The notes below the pieces were generated by a model that saw nothing but the letters and a program-made list of their open reading frames with translations, made no database searches and was not told where the DNA came from. This document shows, in pieces, positions 1 through 4,137 of a stretch of 5,973 bases of DNA. The number at the start of each line of letters is the position of its first letter. Within the stretch, counting starts at the first letter, position 1. The position numbers and the translations under genes were made by a program. The stretch comes from Collinsella sp. (GTDB taxonomy: Bacteria; Actinomycetota; Coriobacteriia; Coriobacteriales; Coriobacteriaceae), in contig JAGZQF010000065.1 of assembly GCA_018382295.1 (NCBI GenBank), positions 1 through 5,973 of the forward strand. Direction: 5' to 3'.

Positions 1-6
1 GGCGCG

Positions 7-378
7 ATGGCCGAGTCGGCCGCCGGCTTCGAGGGAGGCGACGAGAGGGCCAAGGAACACATCGCCCGCCTCGTGCAGCTCGGCTCCCTGGTGGAAGCCA
101 TGTGCTCCACCGACGTGATGGACAACTACACGAGCCGCGAGGACCTCAAGACCACCGTCACCAAGGCCCTGGAACACAACGTCAGAACCAGCGATGGCAT
201 GAACTGGAACCTGCACGACCTGGTGTACGAGGCGCTGAGCGAGGAATGGGGCAGAAGGGACGGCGAGATCAGCGACCTCTGGGCGGACGACGGGCCAAGC
301 GGATACCAGCCACCCTCATACGAGCCGGTCAACCCCGAACGCAGGACTCCCCAAACACCCTCCGATGGCCTGATCTGA
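7..378 (+). CDS. Small mobilization-accessory-like protein A (TraD/MobC-like, tentative)
   Basis: A 123-residue soluble, acidic protein. Near the N terminus (about residues 14-31) it has a basic/hydrophobic helix, RAKEHIARLVQLGSLVEAM, resembling the 'R..R.h.LG.Lh' helix of small relaxosome accessory proteins of the TraD/MobC kind found beside MobA/MobL relaxases. The C-terminal third is low in complexity and proline-rich (GYQPPSYEP). If the molecule is circular, the gene reads divergently from mobA across the probable oriT, the usual place for such a helper. The ATG at 7 is the first in-frame ATG, but its only upstream purine-rich match (GGGAG at 5962-5966) is about 13 nt away across the junction. 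The frame stays open further upstream, so the true start may lie before base 1. It resembles the gene at 1713-2054 in helix, size and GYQP tail. That it is coding is fairly sure; its role is inferred. Confidence 0.6.
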   Translation: MAESAAGFEGGDERAKEHIARLVQLGSLVEAMCSTDVMDNYTSREDLKTTVTKALEHNVRTSDGMNWNLHDLVYEALSEEWGRRDGEISDLWADDGPSGYQPPSYEPVNPERRTPQTPSDGLI

Positions 379-383
379 CGTCC

Positions 384-409
384 AAAAAAAGGCGCCGTGC
401 GCCCTTTTT
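384..409 (+). terminator. Intrinsic terminator after accessory gene A
   Basis: A run of seven A (384-390) leads into the stem GGCGC/GCGCC (391-395 and 399-403), followed by one C and TTTTT (405-409). The A and T runs can extend the stem around that bulged C. It lies six bases after the TGA at 376-378 and insulates origin 1 from upstream transcription. Confidence 0.75.
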
Positions 410-457
410 AAATCTTTTAAAATCTTTTTACATTCTTTTAGGCCCTCCGCAGCCCTT
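410..457. other. Origin 1 AT-rich tract and CCGCAG box
   Basis: Repeated TCTTTT words (413-418, 423-428, 434-439) make an AT-rich island in GC-rich surroundings, suited to strand opening. It ends in a CTCCGCAGCCCTT box (445-457). The stretch 421-457 aligns with 2097-2132 in the same position ahead of the second iteron set, with roughly 32 of 37 positions matching and small gaps. This implies shared ancestry and a retained origin function. The melting role is inferred. Confidence 0.55.
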
Positions 458-485
458 GGAAATATTGGGCTCAGAGGATGTTACT

Positions 486-579
486 GGGGACAAAAAGGGA
501 GCGAACCGGGGACAAAAAGGGAGCGAACCGGGGACAAAAAGGGAGCGAACCGGGGACAAAAAGGGAGCGAACCGGGGAC
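486..579 (+). repeat. Iterons of origin 1: four perfect 22-bp direct repeats plus a partial fifth
   Basis: Four identical tandem 22-bp units start at 486, 508, 530 and 552. Each begins GGGGAC, has a five-A run, then GGGAGCGAACC. A six-base fifth start, GGGGAC, follows at 574-579. The 22-bp spacing puts each unit about two helical turns apart, on one face of the DNA. Perfect tandem iterons just ahead of a Rep_3-family gene are the standard Rep-monomer binding array of an iteron theta origin. The perfect identity suggests recent homogenisation or strong selection. Confidence 0.9.
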
Positions 580-581
580 GT

Positions 582-590
582 TGCTAAAAT
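582..590 (+). promoter_or_regulatory. Extended -10 promoter candidate next to the origin 1 iterons
   Basis: TGC followed by TAAAAT (585-590) forms an extended -10 element three bases after the last partial iteron. Its -35 position would fall inside the fourth iteron and is not consensus, so Rep bound to iterons would block it. Transcription would start near 597 and carry the inverted repeat at 613-654 in an approximately 80-nt leader. Confidence 0.35.
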
Positions 591-612
591 GTGTCTCCTT
601 TTTGATCAAGGT

Positions 613-654
613 GGGGACTCAAATTATTTGTGGACTAACTTAATTTGAGTCCCC
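613..654. promoter_or_regulatory. Inverted-repeat operator candidate for rep1
   Basis: Perfect 14-bp arms, GGGGACTCAAATTA at 613-626 and its reverse complement at 641-654, flank a 14-bp spacer. Each arm begins with the same GGGGAC that opens the iterons. In well-studied Rep_3 plasmids such as pSC101 and pPS10, Rep dimers bind an inverted repeat of iteron half-sites at the rep promoter to autorepress, and the position and sequence here fit that. The spacer holds TGTGGACTA (629-637), one base from the actinobacterial DnaA-box form TGTGGACAA. In RNA the arms would also form a strong hairpin. Confidence 0.7.
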
Positions 655-656
655 CA

Positions 657-675
657 TAGGAGCTATGCTAAGGCC
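657..675 (+). promoter_or_regulatory. rep1 start signals: weak SD and possible -10
   Basis: TAGGAG (657-662) is the only good Shine-Dalgarno match, but it lies 13 nt before the ATG, longer than usual. TATGCT (664-669) could be a -10 element placing the transcript start on the A of the ATG at 676, giving leaderless translation as proposed for rep2. Which signal operates cannot be decided from sequence. Confidence 0.35.
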
Positions 676-1575
676 ATGTCCAATGAGATCGTGAAGTTCA
701 GCAACCAGTTCAACAACGTGGCACTGAAGAAGTTCGACGCCGTGCACCTGGACGTGCTCATGGCGATCGCCTCAAGGGTGAGGGAGAAGGGCACGGCCAC
801 GGTGGAGTTCTCGTTCGAGGAGCTGCGCGGCCTCATGCGGCTGAGGAAGAACCTGACCAACAAGCAGCTGGCAGACAAGATCGTGCAGACGAACGCGCGC
901 CTGCTGGCGCTGAACTACATGTTCGAGGATTCGGGCAAGATCATCCAGTTCGCGCTGTTCACGAAGTTCGTCACCGACCCGCAGGAGGCGACCCTCGCGG
1001 TTGGGGTCAACGAGGAGTTCGCTTTCCTGCTCAACGACCTGACCAGCCAGTTCACGCGCTTCGAGCTGGCCGAGTTCGCCGACCTCAAGAGCAAGTACGC
1101 CAAGGAGTTCTACCGCAGGGCCAAACAATACCGCAGCTCCGGAATCTGGAAGATCAGCCGCGACGAGTTCTGCCGACTGCTCAGCGTTCCCAAATCCACA
1201 GCCGAGCAAGTGAGAGATCTCAACAAACGAGTCCTCAAGCCGATTATCGAGGAGTGTGGGCCACTCCTTGGACTGAAGATCGAGCGCCAGTACGTGAAAC
1301 GCAGGCTGTCGGGGTTCGTGTTCACGTTCGCCCGCGAGACCCCTCCGGTGATCGACGCCAGGCCCGTGGAGGCGAGGAAGACGGACGGCGACGGCAAGGG
1401 CCATTGGACGAGCGTGGCGGGGTATGGCGAGGTGTTCACGACCACGGAGCTGTTCGACGTGACGGCCGCGCGTGACCACTTCGACGGCACCGTGGAGGCC
1501 GGGGAATGCCGTTTCTGCGCGTTTGACGCGCGCAACCGCGAACATCATGCGCGGAACGCCGGAAGGCTGTTCTAG
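676..1575 (+). CDS. rep: Replication initiator Rep1, Rep_3 family
   Basis: A 299-residue initiator of the Rep_3 (RepB-type) family that binds iterons and opens the theta origin just upstream. The N-terminal winged-helix domain (about 1-125) carries MSNEIVKFSNQFNN, a LDVLMAIASRVREKG helix and LLNDLTSQFTRFELAEF. The second, DNA-recognising winged helix (about 126-225) includes KYAKEFYRRAKQYR, CRLLSVPKS, RVLKPIIEECGPL and GFVFTF. It aligns with Rep2 through the core, with near identity at NQFNN, LMAIASRVR, NDLTSQFTRFELAEF and PLL.LK. The two tails share nothing. Rep1's tail ends in a cysteine/histidine cluster (C278, C281, H290, H291) not expected in the family. Expression is probably autorepressed through the 613-654 inverted repeat. 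The ATG at 676 matches the conserved MS(N/D)EIVK start also used by Rep2. Confidence 0.93.
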   Translation: MSNEIVKFSNQFNNVALKKFDAVHLDVLMAIASRVREKGTATVEFSFEELRGLMRLRKNLTNKQLADKIVQTNARLLALNYMFEDSGKIIQFALFTKFVTDPQEATLAVGVNEEFAFLLNDLTSQFTRFELAEFADLKSKYAKEFYRRAKQYRSSGIWKISRDEFCRLLSVPKSTAEQVRDLNKRVLKPIIEECGPLLGLKIERQYVKRRLSGFVFTFARETPPVIDARPVEARKTDGDGKGHWTSVAGYGEVFTTTELFDVTAARDHFDGTVEAGECRFCAFDARNREHHARNAGRLF

Positions 1576-1712
1576 CGGCCGTGTCCGCGCCTCTGGGGCG
1601 GTTGCGCGCGTCATGCGCGCGGAAATCGGCGGGGGCGGCACGTTCGGCATTGATGAACGCTTCGCCCTCGCGGCTTGGATGTCCAAACCGGCTCCGTTCT
1701 TCCGGGTGCATC

Positions 1713-2054
1713 GTGGCTAGGGAGAACGCCAAGGCGCGCAAGCGGCGCACCCATCTGATCATCCGGCTGGGCGGCATCCTCTCCAACGAGGGCGTGCTTG
1801 GCTACGACGAGGGCGTCTGGAACGACGAGGGCAACCGGCAAAGGCTGCTGGACATGCTCAAGGCCCATGCCGCCGAACTGCGCGCATGGGCCTCTGACGC
1901 GGGCGTGAGGCTCCCCAGCGCTGAGTCGGCGGGTGAGCTGCGGGAACAGGTTCGTGACCTGCCCCAAGAGCCTCAGATACAGGAGCAGCCGGGCTATGGC
2001 TACCAGCCCGGATTCCAACAGCCACAGCAATGGCAGCAGCAGCCTTGGAACTGA
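1713..2054 (+). CDS. Small mobilization-accessory-like protein B (TraD/MobC-like, tentative)
   Basis: A 113-residue protein starting at GTG. The basic N terminus, ARENAKARKRRTHLIIRLGG, followed by ILSNEG, fits the TraD-type helper pattern of an Arg/Lys-rich stretch followed by an LGG-containing helix. A predicted helical middle (RQRLLDMLKAHAAELRAWAS) leads into an extremely Gln/Pro-rich tail (YGYQPGFQQPQQWQQQPWN). The frame is open further back, to an ATG at 1653 and beyond, but the basic family-like segment begins exactly at the GTG and upstream codons look like arbitrary GC-rich sequence. No clear Shine-Dalgarno precedes the GTG. It lies 137 bp after rep1 and ends before a terminator and origin 2, just as protein A lies before origin 1. 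Its role in mobilization is inferred from resemblance and from the relaxase on the same molecule. Confidence 0.65.
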   Translation: MARENAKARKRRTHLIIRLGGILSNEGVLGYDEGVWNDEGNRQRLLDMLKAHAAELRAWASDAGVRLPSAESAGELREQVRDLPQEPQIQEQPGYGYQPGFQQPQQWQQQPWN

Positions 2055-2074
2055 GTCGGTTTCTTCTCTTCATC

Positions 2075-2092
2075 GGGGCGGAGCCCCTTTTT
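2075..2092 (+). terminator. Intrinsic terminator after accessory gene B
   Basis: Stem GGGGC/GCCCC (2075-2079 and 2083-2087) with a GGA loop, followed directly by TTTTTA. It stands 20 bp after the stop at 2052-2054 and ahead of origin 2, mirroring the terminator at 384-409 before origin 1. Confidence 0.8.
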
Positions 2093-2132
2093 ATAGAATC
2101 TTTTGTACTCTTTTAGACTCCCCGCAGGCCTT
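2093..2132. other. Origin 2 AT-rich tract and CCGCAG box
   Basis: AATCTTTTGTACTCTTTTAG (2097-2116) followed by ACTCCCCGCAGGCCTT (2117-2132) matches the equivalent element at 421-457 ahead of origin 1. It shares the duplicated TCTTTT words and the CCGCAG box. Its position between terminator and iterons points to a conserved origin element, perhaps for strand opening or host-factor loading. The role is inferred. Confidence 0.55.
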
Positions 2133-2154
2133 ACGGCAGTAGGGGAAACGCACT

Positions 2155-2282
2155 ATTAAAGGGGAGAAAATGGGAGATTAAAGGGGAGATTTTGGGAATT
2201 ATTTAGGGGAGGTTTTGGGAGAATAAAGGACGCTTTTGAGGAATAAAAACGAGGTTTTGGGAGAATAAAGGGTAGAAAATAT
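2155..2282 (+). repeat. Degenerate AT-rich iterons of origin 2
   Basis: About six imperfect direct repeats of roughly AATAAAGGGGAG followed by TTTTGGGAG start near 2155, 2177, 2199, 2222, 2242 and 2264, with spacing between 20 and 23 bp. The third and fourth are the most altered and the sixth is truncated. They are unrelated in sequence to the GGGGAC-type iterons of origin 1 apart from the GGGGA/GGGAG words. Lying immediately ahead of rep2, they are the expected binding array for Rep2. Unit boundaries are approximate because the repeats drift. Confidence 0.75.
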
Positions 2283-2299
2283 AAAAATCTCGTTTTTAT
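2243..2299. promoter_or_regulatory. Inverted-repeat operator candidate for rep2
   Basis: ATAAAAACGAG (2243-2253) and its exact reverse complement (2289-2299) form 11-bp arms around 35 bp. The left arm lies within the fifth iteron and the right arm ends next to the rep2 -10 element, so a Rep2 dimer there would occlude the promoter. ATAAAAA (2281-2287) and TTTTTAT (2293-2299) also make a smaller local hairpin. The layout parallels the rep1 operator. Confidence 0.5.
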
Positions 2300-2313
2300 G
2301 GTAGAATGCAGTC
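2299..2313 (+). promoter_or_regulatory. Extended -10 promoter placing the rep2 transcript start at its ATG
   Basis: TGG followed by TAGAAT (2302-2307) is an extended -10 element. Six bases later is the A of the rep2 start codon (2314), the expected transcription start. No Shine-Dalgarno match lies in the preceding 25 bases, which are AT-rich. Together these indicate a leaderless rep2 mRNA. Confidence 0.5.
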
Positions 2314-3225
2314 ATGTCCGATGAGATCGTGAAGTACTCGAACCAGTTCAACAATCAGGCGCTGCGCAAGTTCACCGCGCTCGATCTTGATTTGCTGATG
2401 GCCATCGCGTCTCGCGTGCGGGACAAGGGCACGGACGAGGTGGCGTTCACGTTCGAAGAATTGAAGCGGCTGGCCGGACTTCAGAGGAACATGACCAACG
2501 ATGAGTTCGCCAAGCAGATTGCCAATGTGAACCGTCGCCTGCTCGCGCTCAACTTCGAGTTCCAGAACGAAGAGCACGACATCATCCAGTTCGCCCTGTT
2601 CGCAGGCTTCGTCACCAGCCCGACCAAACGCACACTCACCGTATCGGTGAACTCGCGCTTCTCGTTCCTGCTTAACGACCTCACCTCGCAGTTCACCCGC
2701 TTCGAGCTGGCCGAGTTCACGGCCCTGCGCTCCAGCTACGCCAAGGAGTGCTACAGGAGGCTCAAGCAGTACCGACAAACCGGTGTGTGGAAGGTCAGCC
2801 TTGAGGACTTCCGCCGACTGCTCGACGTACCCAAATCGTATCGGCCGAGCGAAATCAACAAGTATGTTCTTAAGCCGATTGAGGAGGAGTTGGGACCTCT
2901 GCTGAATCTGAAGGTGCATCGCAAGTACCTGAAGAAGAAGCCGGGACGTGGCCGCGCTTCCCTTGTCGGGTTCGAATTTGAATTTGACCCGGAGAAGGTA
3001 CCCGGCGGCGCTCCCGCTCCGCGCGTGGAGCTGTCCGGCTCCGTGGTGACCGATGAGGCGAGGAAGTCGCTCAGGGACGTGTCGAAGACGCCCGTGCCCG
3101 ATCTGTCGGTGCCGGGCGAGGGACCGGCGCTCGACCCTGATACTCAGGCGTTCCTCGACGCGCACGGCGGTCATGGATTCGCCGGTGCCGAGGGGTATGT
3201 CTCCGACTGGCCGAGTGCTGCGTGA
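2314..3225 (+). CDS. rep: Replication initiator Rep2, Rep_3 family
   Basis: A 303-residue second iteron-binding initiator of the Rep_3 (RepB-type) family. The first winged helix (about 1-125) contains MSDEIVKYSNQFNNQALRKF, LDLDLLMAIASRVRDKG and FLLNDLTSQFTRFELAEF. The second (about 126-230) contains SYAKECYRRLKQYR, FRRLLDVPKS, NKYVLKPIEEELGPLLNLK and VGFEFEFDP. The tail (235-303) is proline- and glycine-rich and probably disordered, unlike Rep1's. Divergence from Rep1 across the core, together with unrelated iterons, suggests each initiator serves its own origin rather than being a fresh duplicate. A promoter and operator overlap its start and the mRNA is probably leaderless. A 38-bp piece of this gene (2365-2402) recurs inverted at 3373-3410. 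Confidence 0.93.
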   Translation: MSDEIVKYSNQFNNQALRKFTALDLDLLMAIASRVRDKGTDEVAFTFEELKRLAGLQRNMTNDEFAKQIANVNRRLLALNFEFQNEEHDIIQFALFAGFVTSPTKRTLTVSVNSRFSFLLNDLTSQFTRFELAEFTALRSSYAKECYRRLKQYRQTGVWKVSLEDFRRLLDVPKSYRPSEINKYVLKPIEEELGPLLNLKVHRKYLKKKPGRGRASLVGFEFEFDPEKVPGGAPAPRVELSGSVVTDEARKSLRDVSKTPVPDLSVPGEGPALDPDTQAFLDAHGGHGFAGAEGYVSDWPSAA

Positions 3226-3237
3226 TGGTATGTGAAA

Positions 3238-3265
3238 GCCCGTCCGGGCTTGCGCTCGGACGGGC
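3238..3265. terminator. Hairpin terminator between rep2 and the convergent minus-strand gene
   Basis: Perfect 9-bp stem GCCCGTCCG/CGGACGGGC (3238-3246 and 3257-3265) with a 10-nt loop. On the minus strand it is followed by TTTCACAT, so it best serves the minus-strand membrane-gene copy ending at 3276. Because it begins 12 bp after the rep2 stop it may also attenuate rep2 transcripts, although the plus-side T tract is poor. Confidence 0.65.
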
Positions 3266-3290
3266 CGGGTGCCGTTTAGCGGCTGTTTCT

Positions 3291-3381
3291 CATCGCCCAG
3301 ACGGCCAGGGCCGTGAGGATGATGTCCGCGGCGATGGGATGCACCGCCGGTGCGAGACAGACGGCGATGACCGCCATCAGC
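3291..3381. repeat. Direct repeat, copy 1 (partner at 3617-3707)
   Basis: A 91-bp ungapped block is about 86% identical to 3617-3707, including a perfect 24-bp start (from CATCGCCCAG) and an identical end (GATGACCGCCATCAGC). It covers the conserved hydrophobic part of the small membrane-protein gene and marks a tandem duplication of that gene. Homology ends exactly where rep2-derived sequence begins. Confidence 0.8.
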
Positions 3382-3410
3382 AAATCAAGATCGAGCGCGG
3401 TGAACTTGCG
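3373..3410 (-). repeat. Inverted 38-bp exact copy of rep2 (2365-2402)
   Basis: The reverse complement of 3373-3410, starting CGCAAGTTCACC and ending TTTGCTGATGGC, is identical to 2365-2402 inside rep2, which encodes the RKFTALDLDLLMA region. It overlaps the membrane-gene homology by nine bases (GCCATCAGC, 3373-3381), present in both parents, so the left joint sits in a 9-bp microhomology. The perfect identity means the event is recent or maintained by exchange with rep2. Confidence 0.9.
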
Positions 3411-3554
3411 GCGGAACGAGCCAGGGCTGAACTGGATGCGTATAAGGCGGCCCACGATGGTCTGACACCATTCGAGGTGGCCAGACGCAGCCATGATTCA
3501 CAGGCCATGCCCGATGACCGGATGGAGCCTGGTATCGAGCCGACTCTTTTCTGA
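3411..3554 (+). other. Possible remnant of a coding sequence (C-terminal fragment)
   Basis: To the right of the rep2-derived patch, the plus strand reads AERARAELDAYKAAHDG, then LTPFEVARRSHD, and continues to a TGA at 3552-3554. This amphipathic, charge-rich helix reads like the natural C-terminal end of a protein. No start codon with a ribosome binding site opens it: the frame only continues through the inverted rep2 patch and antisense of the membrane gene. I do not recognise the parent. It may be a truncated gene stranded by the same rearrangement, or a chance frame. Confidence 0.3.
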
Positions 3555-3562
3555 ACAAGGGG

Positions 3563-3590
3563 CCTGCCGCGGGCTCCGACCCGCGGCAGG
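3563..3590 (-). terminator. Strong hairpin terminator for the small membrane-protein gene
   Basis: Perfect 11-bp GC-rich stem (CCTGCCGCGGG at 3563-3573, its complement at 3580-3590) with a six-base loop, starting nine bases downstream of the minus-strand stop at 3599. On the minus strand it is followed by CCCCTTGTTC, a modest T tract. It probably ends the transcript of the 3599-3751 gene. Confidence 0.6.
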
Positions 3591-3598
3591 TTGCGCCG

Positions 3599-3751
3599 TC
3601 AACGGCGGCTGGATGCCATCGCCCAGACGGCCAGGGCCGTCACGGTGATGTCGGCCGCGATGGGATCCATCACGGGAGCGAGGCAGATGACGATGACCGC
3701 CATCAGCCATATCCAGGGCCGGCCGTGCGGCCCCTTGTTACCCATGCGCAT
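3599..3751 (-). CDS. 50-residue hydrophobic membrane protein, unknown function
   Basis: This small gene reads MRMGNKGPHGRPW, then WLMAVIVICLAPVMDPIAAD, then ITVTALAVWAMASSRR (the W at position 15 is shared by the first two pieces). A basic N terminus is followed by two short hydrophobic stretches (about residues 13-28 and 31-47) separated by a Pro/Asp turn and a basic Arg-Arg end, fitting a one- or two-pass inner-membrane miniprotein. GAAAGG on the minus strand (3760-3765) lies eight bases ahead of the first ATG, which decides the start. A strong hairpin follows the stop. A second, damaged copy at 3276-3381 shows the hydrophobic region is conserved at protein level. It diverges from the secreted-protein gene at 4138, so immunity to that product is one hypothesis. 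A type I toxin-like peptide is another. Neither is shown by the sequence. Confidence 0.6.
   Translation of the reverse strand: MRMGNKGPHGRPWIWLMAVIVICLAPVMDPIAADITVTALAVWAMASSRR
3617..3707. repeat. Direct repeat, copy 2 (partner at 3291-3381)
   Basis: This is the intact-gene member of the 91-bp pair, about 86% identical to 3291-3381 and in the same orientation 326 bp away. It spans residues about 15-45 of the small membrane protein. Confidence 0.8.
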
Positions 3752-4083
3752 GTGCTGCGCCTTTCGTTCGGGCCGCGCCGCGACTGGCGCGGCAGCGTCG
3801 CCCGGCGGATGCCGGGCGGTCGGTTTTCGTCCCTGCTACAAGACGTCCATCGACGACGCCAATCGTATCGGCTAAGATGGAAACGCCGGCGGAGGCGCTG
3901 CTAACTTCCCCCTTACGATCAGGCGGGCATGCATGACTTTTCGGGGATGGCCGATGCCGGCGGGATGGGTTACCCGCCATCCCCTTTGATTGGGCCGTGG
4001 CCCCGCGTCTTCGGATGCGGGGCCGGCGTCTTCAAACACCAACCCTTTGCATTACTGGTCTGTTCAATCCAAGGTCCAAGAGC
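3752..4083. other. Structured intergenic region with no convincing gene
   Basis: No reading frame here has a start signal and believable composition on either strand. It contains several strong hairpins: GCCGCGCC/GGCGCGGC (3772-3779, 3786-3793); CGCCCGGC/GCCGGGCG (3799-3806, 3811-3818), followed on the plus strand by GTCGGTTTTC; and GGGATGG/CCATCCC (3962-3968, 3977-3983), followed by CTTTGATT. A TTCG-loop hairpin at 3999-4024 is described separately. It must hold the promoter of the minus-strand membrane gene, whose mRNA leader would carry the first two hairpins. No clear promoter for it was found. A small RNA from either strand is possible but unsupported. Confidence 0.5.
3999..4024. repeat. 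TTCG-loop hairpin upstream of the secreted-protein gene
   Basis: An 11-bp stem, GGCCCCGCGTC (3999-4009) with GATGCGGGGCC (4014-4024), is closed by a TTCG tetraloop and includes one G-T pair. It lacks a T tract on either side. The core GTCTTCGGATGC (4007-4018) recurs in the terminator at 4580-4605, and 4020-4053 aligns with 4580-4613, so the secreted-protein gene lies between related elements. Confidence 0.65.
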
Positions 4084-4089
4084 TATAAT
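4061..4089 (+). promoter_or_regulatory. Promoter of the secreted-protein gene
   Basis: A perfect TATAAT (4084-4089) lies 17 bp after TGTTCA (4061-4066), a weak -35. A better -35 word, TTGCAT at 4047-4052, is too far away. Transcription would begin near 4096, about 42 nt ahead of the start codon. The perfect -10 with a poor -35 suggests either moderate basal strength or help from an activator. Confidence 0.65.
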
Positions 4090-4097
4090 TTCCTTGT

Positions 4098-4111
4098 CAG
4101 ACGCACGTCTG
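4098..4111. promoter_or_regulatory. Palindromic operator candidate at the transcription start
   Basis: CAGACG (4098-4103), CA, CGTCTG (4106-4111): a perfect 6-bp-arm palindrome at about +3 to +16 relative to the predicted start. A regulator bound there would block initiation. No regulator gene is encoded in the window, so it would be host-encoded. Being symmetrical, it could instead form a short RNA hairpin in the leader. Confidence 0.4.
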
Positions 4112-4137
4112 GCATACCTAATCAAGGGGGGGCAAAA

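Larger units (their letters stand above)
3276..3494 (-). pseudogene. Chimeric copy of a small membrane-protein gene fused to rep2 sequence
   Basis: The last 35 residues of this minus-strand frame, LLMAVIAVCLAPAVHPIAAD then IILTALAVWAMRNSR, match the C-terminal 35 or so residues of the small membrane protein at 3599-3751 in 25 of 35 positions. Upstream the homology stops abruptly. The residues RKFTALDLDLLMA are translated from an inverted 38-bp piece of rep2, and the 27 or so residues before that come from sequence of unknown origin. The ATG at 3494 has no Shine-Dalgarno. The original basic N terminus (as in MGNKGPHGRPW) is missing. Substitutions between the copies are largely conservative, so the domain was once under selection. 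It is most likely a 5'-replaced pseudogene, though a new 72-residue hybrid membrane protein remains possible. Confidence 0.55.

Noticed and set aside
486..579. CRISPR array
   Set aside because: The 22-bp units abut with no spacers; this is an iteron array before a rep gene.
102..587. Plus-strand frame whose end repeats a GDKKGANRG-like motif
   Set aside because: The repeats are just translated iterons. The frame overlaps accessory gene A and has no ribosome binding site.
665..694. Ten-codon upstream ORF overlapping the rep1 start
   Set aside because: Its ATG lies only two bases after the AGGAG, too close for normal initiation, and nothing else supports it.
772..1686. Long minus-strand open frame opposite rep1, and a similar one opposite rep2 (2296-3174)
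   Set aside because: Both are antisense to the conserved Rep_3 genes. They resemble each other only because the sense genes do.
1613..1720. Short frame (MRAEIGGGG...) whose TAG overlaps the GTG of accessory gene B, suggesting translational coupling
   Set aside because: No Shine-Dalgarno, GC-rich arbitrary composition and no recognisable similarity. The overlap may be chance.
3738..3980. Minus-strand 80-codon frame in the intergenic region
   Set aside because: Low-complexity Arg/Ser/Ala composition, passes through hairpins, no ribosome binding site, and overlaps the leader of the small membrane-protein gene.
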